Source: Ptiloglossa arizonensis (taxonomy: Eukaryota > Arthropoda > Insecta > Hymenoptera > Colletidae). From it: 64,000 nt of DNA. This document shows, piece after piece, positions 24,015-32,300 of this stretch. The stretch is from positions 310,001-374,000 of the forward strand of contig NW_027478902.1 in assembly GCF_051014685.1 (NCBI RefSeq), read 5' to 3'. The translations under genes were made by a program, and so were the position numbers. The notes beneath the pieces were generated by a model, which had not been told where the DNA came from, did no database searches, and saw only the letters and a list, made by a program, of their open reading frames with translations. How positions within the stretch are numbered: the first letter of the stretch is position 1; each line of letters opens with the position of its first letter.

Positions 24015-27000
24015 GCTCCCCGCCTCCTCCTGCAGGCCAACCTCAACCACTGCCGCGCAGCGCAGGACCTAATGTGTCAGACGCTGGCGGACTGGGGGGG
24101 TGGTCTGGCAGTCGCTGCCGAGCCGTACCGCGTCCCCGACCATCCGCATTGGATGGGGGATGCGGACGGCTTGGTGGCGGCTGTGTGGCAGGGCGGTGAC
24201 GGGTCCCCTCCGTTCTCCTTACTGGAGAGCGGGGCGGGATTCGTCGCCGTCCAGTGGGGGGGAGTCGTCGTGGTGGGGTGCTACGTTTCGCCCAACTGCG
24301 GCCTTGCTGCCTTCGAGCAGTACTTGGCCGGGGTGGGGGCGTGCCTCACAAGGATTGCGCCCCGGCCGGTGCTGGTCCTGGGGGACTTCAATGCCTGGTC
24401 TGTGGCATGGGGGTCCCCCAGGACCAATCGAAGGGGCGAGGCTCTGGGCGACTGGGCGGCGGGCTTCGACCTCCGGTTGATTAACCGGGGGTCAGAGCTG
24501 ACGTGCGTGCGGCGCGGGGGAGGGTCCATAGTGGATTTGACGTTTGGATCCCCCGGCGCCGCGCGTATGGTGTCCGGGTGGGACGTGGTGGTGGGGGAGG
24601 AGACATTATCGGACCACCGGTATATCCGCGTGGTCCTGACCGCCCCCGAGGCCGCCGCGGCCCCACACCGACACCTCCGCCCGGGAGCGGGTAGCGCCCC
24701 ACCACGCAGATGGGCGCTTCGGCGCCTTGACAAGGACGTCCTGGTGGCAGCCGCTCTAGCCGAAACCTGGCCTCGACGGGAGACCAGGCTGCCCGACCTG
24801 GAGGAGGCCGTGGCTCGGCTCGGGAGCGCCGTCGCGCGCATTTGCGACGCGGCGATGCCCCGGGCCGGGCCGCGGTCTCCTCGTCGGGCGGTGTACTGGT
24901 GGTCGGGCGAAATCGGGGAATTGCGGACAGCATGCGTCCGGGCCCGACGCCAGTACACCCGCGCGCGTCGTCGGGCCGGACGGAACGGCGACGACGGCGC
25001 GCGGGCGGGGGCGGCGGAACTGTACGAGTCCTATCGGGCGGAAAAGAGGGCTCTGCAGGTCGCCATCAAACGGGCCAAGGCCCAGAGCTGGAAGGAGCTC
25101 CTCGAGACCCTCGAGCGGGATCCATGGGGGCGCCCATACCGGATAGTTCTAAATAAACTCCGGCCATGGGCTCCCCCGATCACCGAGAGTCTCGACCCCC
25201 AGCTCTTGAGGGACGTGGTCGACACGCTCTTCCCGATCGTGGGGGAGAGCGGGCCACGTCCCTCTGCGGACCCGACCACCTGGTCCGCGGAGCTGGGGGT
25301 CTCGGCTGGGGAGCTAGCCGCGGCCGTCCGAAGACTCGGGGCGAAGGATACTGCCCCGGGTCCTTCGGGAGTGCCCGGCCGAGTCTTGGTCTTGGCCGCG
25401 GACGTCCTGGGTGACGGCCTCCGGGAGCTATTCGACCGCTGCCTGGAGGCCGGGCGATTCCCCTCCGCATGGAAGGTGGCCCGAATGGTCCTCCTCCGGA
25501 AAGAGGGTAGGCCCGCGGACTCTCCGTCCGCGTACCGGCCGATTTGCCTGCTCGACGATGTGGGCAAGCTCCTAGAAAGAGTCGTGGCGGCCCGCATCGT
25601 CGGGCACCTGTCGCGGGGTGGGCCCGGGCTGGCGGAGTGCCAGTTCGGGTTCCGGGAGGGCCGGTCGACGATCGACGCGATTCGACGCGTCCGGTCCCTC
25701 TCGGCCTCGGCGGTCTCCCGGGGTGGGGTGGCATTGGCGGTGTCCTTGGACATCGCCAATGCGTTTAACACCCTACCCTGGGAGGCGATTAGGCGGGGGC
25801 TTGAGGAACATCGAGTCCCCGCCTACCTTAGGGCAGTCGTCGAGGACTACCTCCGCGACAGGTGGATCGAGTATCCGGGCCGGTGCGGGACGGAGAGGAG
25901 AGCGGTGTACTCCGGGGTTCCGCAGGGGTCGGTGTTAGGACCCCTGCTGTGGAACCTCGGGTACGACACCGTCCTGCGGGCCGAAGACCTCCCCGACGGC
26001 GTCAGTCTGACGTGTTACGCGGACGACACCTTGTTGTTGGCCGTCGGGGGCGACTGGAGGGGGGCTGTTCGGGCCGCCGAGGACGGTGCCCGGCGCGTCG
26101 TCTCCCGGATCAGGGGGATCGGTTTGGAGGTGGCTCTCCACAAAACCGAGGTACTCGGGATGTATAGACCCCGGGGAGAGCCGCCTCCCCCCCTGATCCG
26201 GGTGGGTGAGACAGACGTCAAGGTGAGGTCTCAGATGAAATATCTGGGACTTCACCTCGACAGCCACTGGCGCTTCGAGGGCCATTTCCGGGCCCTGGCC
26301 CCGCGGTTGGAGAGGATAGTTGGCGCTTTGGGCCGTATCCTCCCCAACCTGCGGGGCCCGAGTGACCGGGTTCGCCGCCTCTACGCGGGAATGGTCCACT
26401 CGGTGGCCCTATACGGGGCCCCCGTTTGGGCGGGCGACCTGGCCGCCTCCCGGCGCAGCAAGGTATTGCTGCGCCGGGTTCAAAGGCGGCTTGCACTGCG
26501 GATCGCCCGGGGGTACCGGACCGTTTCGTATGAGGCGGCGAGCGTCCTGTCAGGGCTACCCCCGGCGGACTTGATCGCGGGCGCGCATGCGGCTTCCTAC
26601 GAGGGCCGCATGCGCGCCCGCGAGGATGGGGTGGTCCTGGCGGGATGCGAGATGGAGGCCCTCAGGCGCCAGGCCCGGGAGTCCATGCTGCAGCTTTGGC
26701 AGCAGCGGCTGGCCGAGCCGTTGTTCGGCCAGAGGACTGTCCGGGCTATCCGGCCGGTCCTGTTTGAGTGGCTGGGTAGGCGCTTCGGCTCACTCACCTA
26801 CCGGTTGGTGCAGGTGCTGTCCGGGCACGGATGCTTCGGACAGTACCTGTGCCGGATCGGTGTGGAAGAGGCGGCGCGCTGCTGGCACTGTCCAGCGGAC
26901 GAGGACACGGCGCAACACACCCTCGAGGTGTGTCCGGCCTGGGGGGTGGAGCGCCGTGTCCTCACGGCCGTGATTGGGGCGGATCTATCGCTGCCGGGCG

Positions 27001-27179
27001 TGGTACGGGCCATGCTCGGCAGCGAGACGAGGTGGCGGGCCGTGGCCTCCTTCTGCGAGGAGGTAATCTCGCAGAAGGAGGCCGCGAGCCGCATTCGCGA
27101 GGGGGGGAGGCCGCGAGCGAGGCCTCGTCCGAGGCCGGGGGAGGGTGGGCCTCCGGAAGGGCCGTGGAGGCCACCCTGA
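24012..27179 (+). CDS. R1-clade ORF2, APE-type endonuclease and reverse transcriptase
   Basis: 1055 residues, intact. It nicks the chromosomal target and copies element RNA from the exposed 3' end (target-primed reverse transcription). Endonuclease, about residues 1-220: N10 in QANLNH, E37 in AEPYR, D125 in GDFNAWS, D175 in SIVDLTF, and D201-H202 in SDHRYI, the expected metal-binding and catalytic set. Reverse transcriptase, about 475-745: YRPICLLDDVGKLLERV, QFGFREGRSTIDAI, SLDIANAF (D580), GVPQGSVLGPLLWNL, catalytic YADD at 669-672, and MKYLGLHLD. The C-terminal zinc knuckle is C-x2-C-x8-H-x4-C at residues 957-974, followed by an Arg/Pro/Gly-rich tail. Length and layout are normal for the clade. 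The last codons also encode a strong RNA hairpin. No RNase H domain was seen. Confidence 0.95.
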   Translation: MAPRLLLQANLNHCRAAQDLMCQTLADWGGGLAVAAEPYRVPDHPHWMGDADGLVAAVWQGGDGSPPFSLLESGAGFVAVQWGGVVVVGCYVSPNCGLAAFEQYLAGVGACLTRIAPRPVLVLGDFNAWSVAWGSPRTNRRGEALGDWAAGFDLRLINRGSELTCVRRGGGSIVDLTFGSPGAARMVSGWDVVVGEETLSDHRYIRVVLTAPEAAAAPHRHLRPGAGSAPPRRWALRRLDKDVLVAAALAETWPRRETRLPDLEEAVARLGSAVARICDAAMPRAGPRSPRRAVYWWSGEIGELRTACVRARRQYTRARRRAGRNGDDGARAGAAELYESYRAEKRALQVAIKRAKAQSWKELLETLERDPWGRPYRIVLNKLRPWAPPITESLDPQLLRDVVDTLFPIVGESGPRPSADPTTWSAELGVSAGELAAAVRRLGAKDTAPGPSGVPGRVLVLAADVLGDGLRELFDRCLEAGRFPSAWKVARMVLLRKEGRPADSPSAYRPICLLDDVGKLLERVVAARIVGHLSRGGPGLAECQFGFREGRSTIDAIRRVRSLSASAVSRGGVALAVSLDIANAFNTLPWEAIRRGLEEHRVPAYLRAVVEDYLRDRWIEYPGRCGTERRAVYSGVPQGSVLGPLLWNLGYDTVLRAEDLPDGVSLTCYADDTLLLAVGGDWRGAVRAAEDGARRVVSRIRGIGLEVALHKTEVLGMYRPRGEPPPPLIRVGETDVKVRSQMKYLGLHLDSHWRFEGHFRALAPRLERIVGALGRILPNLRGPSDRVRRLYAGMVHSVALYGAPVWAGDLAASRRSKVLLRRVQRRLALRIARGYRTVSYEAASVLSGLPPADLIAGAHAASYEGRMRAREDGVVLAGCEMEALRRQARESMLQLWQQRLAEPLFGQRTVRAIRPVLFEWLGRRFGSLTYRLVQVLSGHGCFGQYLCRIGVEEAARCWHCPADEDTAQHTLEVCPAWGVERRVLTAVIGADLSLPGVVRAMLGSETRWRAVASFCEEVISQKEAASRIREGGRPRARPRPRPGEGGPPEGPWRPP
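27041..27086 (+). other. Strong hairpin inside the end of ORF2
   Basis: A perfect 16-bp stem (27044-27059 with 27068-27083) closes an 8-nt loop, and three outer pairs including one G-U extend it to 27041-27086. It lies in codons near residues 1010-1025, so the same bases serve coding and pairing. It is the first of a chain of hairpins continuing to the poly(A). Confidence 0.85.
27143..27176 (+). other. Hairpin directly before the ORF2 stop codon
   Basis: GGGTGG-CCTCC type stem of 11 pairs with one bulged G (27149) and an 11-nt loop. The TGA stop at 27177-27179 lies immediately after the 3' arm. It may be part of the 3' RNA structure. Confidence 0.65.
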
Positions 27180-27260
27180 GAGCGGCGGGCGGGGGTGCGT
27201 AGCCCTTGAGGCTCGTGCCACCGCCCGTCGTCTGAGGGGGGGGAGGAATGGGGGGCGGCG

Positions 27261-27303
27261 ACGCTCTCGAGGGCGGAGAGGCCAGAGCCGCCCTCGGGAG
27301 CGT
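27261..27303 (+). other. 3' UTR hairpin, 16 pairs
   Basis: Arms 27261-27276 and 27288-27303 pair throughout, with one G-U (T27267 with G27297) and an 11-nt loop. The G-U pair keeps an RNA stem where a DNA palindrome would be broken. Confidence 0.85.
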
Positions 27304-27318
27304 ACGAGCCGGGGTGCG

Positions 27319-27362
27319 GCCGCGCCGACGGCACGGTCCCGGGGCCGTGCCTCCGGCGCGGC
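27319..27362 (+). other. 3' UTR hairpin, two stacked stems
   Basis: GCCGCGCCG (27319-27327) pairs with CGGCGCGGC (27354-27362). After a 2x2 internal loop, GGCACGG (27330-27336) pairs with CCGTGCC (27345-27351) around an 8-nt loop. Confidence 0.85.
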
Positions 27363-27374
27363 TATGAGGGCCGT

Positions 27375-27407
27375 GGGCGGTCGCGAGTGTGGGACTCGCG
27401 GCCGCCC
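27375..27407 (+). other. 3' UTR hairpin, 14 pairs
   Basis: GGGCGGTCGCGAGT (27375-27388) pairs with ACTCGCGGCCGCCC (27394-27407). The only non-Watson-Crick pair is a G-U (T27381 with G27401). The loop is 5 nt, GTGGG. Confidence 0.88.
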
Positions 27408-27428
27408 TCGGGCGGCCCCCGGGAGTGG

Positions 27429-27461
27429 GACGTCGGAGCAGTGTGGCCCTGCTCCGACGTC
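27429..27461 (+). other. 3' UTR hairpin, 13 perfect pairs
   Basis: GACGTCGGAGCAG (27429-27441) and CTGCTCCGACGTC (27449-27461) are exact reverse complements around a 7-nt loop. Confidence 0.9.
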
Positions 27462-27486
27462 GGGTGCCAGAGCACCGAGGAGAAAA

Positions 27487-27523
27487 CAGGGAAGGGAGGG
27501 TGAAGTACCCCCTCCCTTCCCTG
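27487..27523 (+). other. 3' UTR hairpin, 14 perfect pairs
   Basis: CAGGGAAGGGAGGG (27487-27500) and CCCTCCCTTCCCTG (27510-27523) pair exactly around a 9-nt loop. Unlike its neighbours, the stem is purely purine on one side apart from the first base. Confidence 0.9.
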
Positions 27524-27551
27524 GAACGGGAGGACACGGGCGCGAGAGCCC

Positions 27552-27607
27552 TGCACGGGGGAGCACCTGATGTTATGATGTCTTCGGTCCCAGGTGCTCC
27601 CCCTGCA
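27552..27607 (+). other. 3' UTR hairpin, 17 pairs with one bulge
   Basis: GGGGGAGCACCTG (27557-27569) pairs exactly with CAGGTGCTCCCCC (27591-27603). Beyond a bulged C at 27556, TGCA at 27552-27555 pairs with TGCA at 27604-27607. The 21-nt loop contains a C(TTCG)G tetraloop-like string. Confidence 0.88.
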
Positions 27608-27649
27608 TAGTGCGAGGATGGCCACCGTGGTGGGTTTTAGTGGGTAGGT

Positions 27650-27682
27650 CCCGCGCCCGATGGGTTTCCTTCCGGGCGCGGG
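27650..27682 (+). other. 3' UTR hairpin, 10 pairs
   Basis: CCCGCGCCCG (27650-27659) pairs with CGGGCGCGGG (27673-27682) around a 13-nt loop. Confidence 0.8.
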
Positions 27683-27748
27683 GAATCCCACACTCCCCCC
27701 GCCCCTCCCCAGGCGGCGGGGGGGAATTTCGAAGATTTCCCCCACGTT

Positions 27749-27768
27749 AAAAAAAAAAAAAAAAAAAA
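27749..27768 (+). other. Poly(A) tail of the inserted element
   Basis: An A-run of 21 bases (27749-27769). Twenty are assigned to the tail and the last to the satellite, because the uninterrupted satellite would have an A there. It marks the 3' junction of target-primed reverse transcription. Confidence 0.9.
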
Positions 27769-27782
27769 ATACGTTATACGTT
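27769..27782. repeat. Target-site duplication, right copy
   Basis: ATACGTTATACGTT, identical to 19885-19898. The first A cannot be told apart from the poly(A), so the length is 14 only if this A belongs to the target; the module unit count favours that. Confidence 0.65.
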
Positions 27783-29390
27783 ATACGTTATACGTTAAAC
27801 GTTCTGCGTTATACGTTATACGTTATACGTTATACGTTAAACGTTCTGCGTTATACGTTATACGTTATACGTTATACGTTATACGTTATACGTTATACGT
27901 TATACGTTATACGTTATACGTTATACGTTATACGTTATACGTTAGACGTTTTACGTTATACGTTATACGTTATACGTTATACGTTATACGTTATACGTTA
28001 TACGTTATACGTTATACGTTATACGTTATACGTTATACGTTATACGTTATACGTTATACGTTATACGTTATACGTTATACGTTATACGTTATACGTTATA
28101 CGTTATACGTTATACGGTGTACGTTATACGTTAAAACGTTATACGTAATACGTTATACGTTATACGGAATACGTTATACGTTATACGTTATACGTCATAC
28201 GTGATAAGTTATACTTTATACGTTATACGTTATACGATATACGTTATACGTTATACGTTATACGTTATACGTTATACGTTATACGTTATACGTTATACGT
28301 TATGGGTTATACGTTATACGTTATACGTTATACGTTATACGTTATACGTTATACGTTATACGTTATACGTTATACGTTATACGTTATACGTTATACGTTA
28401 TACGTTATACGTTATACGATATACGTTATACGTTATACGTTATACGTTATACGTTATACGTCATAGCTTACACAATACACGTTAAACGTCATACGTTATA
28501 CGTTACACGTTATACGTCACACGTTATACGTTATACGTTACACGTTATACGTTATACGTTATACGTTATACGTTAAACGTTCTGCGTTATACGTTATACG
28601 TTATACGTTATACGTTATACGTTATACGTTATACGTTATACGTTATACGTTATACGCTTTACGTTATACGATATACGTTATACGTTATACGTTATACGTT
28701 ATACGTTATACGTTATACGTTATACGTTATACGTTATACGTTATACGTTATACGTTATGGGTTATACGTTATACGTTATACGTTATACGTTATACGTTAT
28801 ACGTTATACGTTACAAGTTATACGTTATACGTTATACGATATACGTCATAGGATACACGATACACGTTATACGTTACACGTAATATGTAATACGTTATAC
28901 GTTTTACGTTATTCGATATACGTTATACGTTATACGTTATACGTTATACGTTACACGCTATACGTTTTACGTTATACGTTATACGTTATACGTTATACGT
29001 TATACGTTATACGTTATACGTTATACGTTATACGTTATACGTTATACGATATACGTTATACGTTATACGTTATACGTTATACGTTATACGTTATACGTTA
29101 TACGTTATACGTTATACGTTATACGTTATACGTTATACGTTATACGTTATACGTTATACGTTATACGTTATACGTTATACGTTATACGTTATACGTTATA
29201 CGTTATACGTTATACGTTATACGTTATACGTTACAAGTTATACGTTATACGTTATACGATATACGTCATAGGTTACACGATACACGTTATACGTTACACG
29301 TAATATGTAATACGTTATACGTTTTACGTTATTCGATATACGTTATACGTTATACGTTATACGTTATACGTTACACGCTATACGTTATAC
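27783..29390. repeat. Right-array segment with left-array modules
   Basis: Contains the GTCATACGTGATAAG marker (28194), GGTGTACG, a TTATGGG unit, TTACAAG, and two copies of the ATAGG-TTACACG-ATACACG module (about 28850 and 29269), all typical of 1-19898. The array therefore looks continuous across the insertion, with the change of module type only at about 29.4 kb. Confidence 0.75.
28456..28580. repeat. Uninterrupted paralogue of the insertion site
   Basis: Shares with the left flank (19796-19898) the order TCATAGC, TTACACAATACACG, TTAAACG and later TTACACG, including the private CACAATA variant. It shares with the right flank (27795-27810) the TTAAACG-TTCTGCG variant. Four TTATACG units separate TTACACG from TTAAACG here, as in the copies near 1200, 5960 and 9640. 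It therefore serves as an empty site. Confidence 0.75.
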
Positions 29391-32300
29391 GTTATACGTT
29401 TTACGTTATACGTTATACGTTATACGTTATACGTTATACGTTATACGTTATACGTTATACGTTATTCGTTAGACGTTTTACGTTATACGTTATACGTTAT
29501 ACGTTATACGTTATACGTTATACGTTATACGTTATACGTTATACGTTATACGTTATACGTTATACGTTATACGTTATACGTTATACGTTATACGTTATAC
29601 GTTATACGTTTTACGTTATACGTTATACGTTATACGTTATACGTTATACGTTATACGTTATACGTTATATGTTATACGTTATACGTAATATGTGATACGT
29701 TATACGATTTACGTTATTCGTTATACGTTCTTCGTTATGCGTTGTACAGTATACGTTGTGCGCTATACGTTATACGTTATACGTGATACATTATACGTTA
29801 TACGTTATACGTTATACGTTATACGTTATACGTTATACGTTATACGTTATACGATATACGTTATACGTTATACGTTATACGTTAAACGTTATACGTTATA
29901 CGTTATACGTTATACGTTATACGTTATGCGTTATACGTTATACGTTATACGTTATACGTCATACGTTATACGTTATACGTTATACGTTATACGTTTTACG
30001 TTATACGTCATAGGTTACACGATACACGTTGTACGTTATACGTAATATGTAATACGTTATACGTTTTACGTTATTCGTTATACGTTCCTCGTTACACGTT
30101 GTACGTCATACGTTATGCGTTATACGTTACACGTTATATGTTATTCGTTATACGTTATACGTTATACGTTATACGTTATACGTTATACGTTATACGTTAT
30201 ACGTTATACGTTACACGTTATACGTTATACGTTATACGTTATACGTTATACGTTATACGTTATACGTTATACGTTATACGTTATACGTTATACGTTATAC
30301 GTTATACGTTATACGTTATACGTTATACGTTATACGTTATACGTTATACGTTATACGTTATACGTTATACGTTATACGTTATACGTTATACGTTATACGT
30401 TATACGTTATACGTTATACGTTATACGTTATACGTTATACGTTATACGTTATACGTTATACGTCATAGCTTACACGATACACGTTATACGTCATACGTTA
30501 TACGTTACAATTATACGTCACACGTTATGCGTTATACGTTACACGTTATACGTTATACCTTATACGTTATACGTTATACGTTATACGTTAAATGTTATAC
30601 GTTATACGTTACACGTTATACGTTATACGTTACACGTTATACGTTATACGTTACACGTTATACGTTATACGTTATACGTTATACGTTATACGTTATACGT
30701 TATACGTTACACGTTATACGTTACACGTTATACGTTGCACGTTATACGTTACACGTTATACGTAACACGTTATACGTTACACGTTATACGTTACACGTTA
30801 TACGTAACACGTTATACGTTATACGTTACACGTTATACGTTAAACGTTATACGTTACAAGTTATACGTTACACGTTATACGTTACACGTTATACGTTAAA
30901 CGTTATACGTTATACGTTATAAGTTATACGTTATACGTTATACGTTATACGTTACACGTTATACGTTATACGTTATACGTTATACGTTATACGTTATACG
31001 TTATACGTTATACGTTATATGTTATACGTTATACGTAATATGTGATACGTTATACGATTTACGTTATTCGTTATACGTTCTTCGTTATGCGTTGTACAGT
31101 ATACGTTGTGCGCTATACGTTATACGTTATACGTGATACATTATACGTTATACGTTATACGTTATACGTTATACGATATACGTTATACGTTATACGTTAT
31201 ACGTTATACGTTATACGTTATACGTTATACGTTATACGTTATACGTTATACGTTATACGTTATGCGTTATACGTTATACGTTATACGTTATACGTCATAC
31301 GTTATACGTTATACGTTATACGTTATACGTTATACGTTTTACGTTATACGTCATAGGTTACACGATACACGTTGTACGTTATACGTAATATGTAATACGT
31401 TATACGTTTTACGTTATTCGTTATACGTTCTTCGTTACACGTTGTACGTCATACGTTATGCGTTATACGTTACACGTTATATGTTATTCGTTATACGTTA
31501 TACGTTATACGTTATACGTTATACGTTATACGTTATACGTTATACGTTATACGTTATACGTTATACGTTATACGTTATACGTTATACGTTATACGTTATA
31601 CGTTATACGTTATACGTTATACGTTATACGTTATACGTTATACGTTATACGTTATACGTTATACGTTATACGTTATACGTTATACGTTATACGTTATACG
31701 TTATACGTTATACGTTATACGTTATACGTTATACGTTATACGTTATACGTCATAGCTTACACGATACACGTTATACGTCATACGTTATACGTTACAATTA
31801 TACGTCACACGTTATGCGTTATACGTTACACGTTATACGTTATACCTTATACGTTATACGTTATACGTTATACGTTAAAAGTTATACGTTATACGTTACA
31901 CGTTATACGTTATACGTTACACGTTATACGTTATACGTTACACGTTATACGTTATACGTTATACGTTATACGTTATACGTTATACGTTATACGTTATACG
32001 TTATACGTTATACGTTATACGTTATACGTTATACGGTACACGTTATACGTTATACGTCACACGTTATACGTTATACGTTACACGTTATACGTTATACGTT
32101 ATACGTTATACGTTATACGTTATACGTTATACGTTATACGTTATAGGTTATACGTTATACGTTATACGTTATACGTTATACGTTATACGTTATACGTTAT
32201 ACGTTATACGTTATACGTTATACGTTATACGTTATACGTTATACGTTATACGTTATTCGTTATACGTTATACGTTATACGTTATACGTTATACGTTATAC

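Larger units (their letters stand above)
27180..27748 (+). other. R1 element 3' UTR, a string of hairpins
   Basis: About 570 nt, very GC-rich. Eight separate inverted repeats follow one another with little spacing: 27261-27303, 27319-27362, 27375-27407, 27429-27461, 27487-27523, 27552-27607, 27650-27682 and a shorter one at 27720-27743. In R2 and R1-clade elements the RT recognises its own RNA through 3' UTR structure, so this is the likely RT-binding region. The last bases before the A-run are ACGTT, identical to the target satellite. Confidence 0.85.
19899..27768 (+). mobile_element. Composite insertion: host osp 5' segment plus R1-clade retrotransposon
   Basis: A single GC- and CpG-rich block in an otherwise unbroken low-GC satellite. 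Both parts have the same orientation: osp-like upstream sequence and first exon, then a full-length R1-clade element ending in poly(A). The satellite resumes in the same 7-bp register, and the flanks carry an apparent 14-bp target-site duplication that spans the whole composite and not just the retrotransposon. This is what a 5' transduction by target-primed reverse transcription would leave. Alternatives are RT template switching from R1 RNA to an osp transcript, an R1 inserted at an old osp/satellite border, or a misassembly. Confidence 0.65.
21675..27768 (+). mobile_element. Full-length R1-clade non-LTR retrotransposon
   Basis: Order: 5' UTR, ORF1 (gag-like), ORF2 (endonuclease/reverse transcriptase), 3' UTR, poly(A). 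The APE-type endonuclease with its R1-style N-terminus (QANLNH then AAQDL), the YADD reverse transcriptase, the C-terminal CCHC motif and three zinc knuckles in ORF1 place it in the R1 group. Both ORFs are open from end to end, the tail is a clean run of A, and the flanking target duplication looks perfect, so the insertion is probably young. R1-clade members are often site-specific: R1 in 28S rDNA, TRAS and SART in telomeric repeats, Waldo and Mino in microsatellites. Preference for this satellite is therefore possible but is shown here by one insertion only. Confidence 0.92.

Noticed and set aside
27749..27769. The A-run as an assembly gap or sequencing artefact.
   Set aside because: It sits exactly at the end of a 3' UTR in the ORF orientation and between matching target copies, as expected of a retrotransposon tail.
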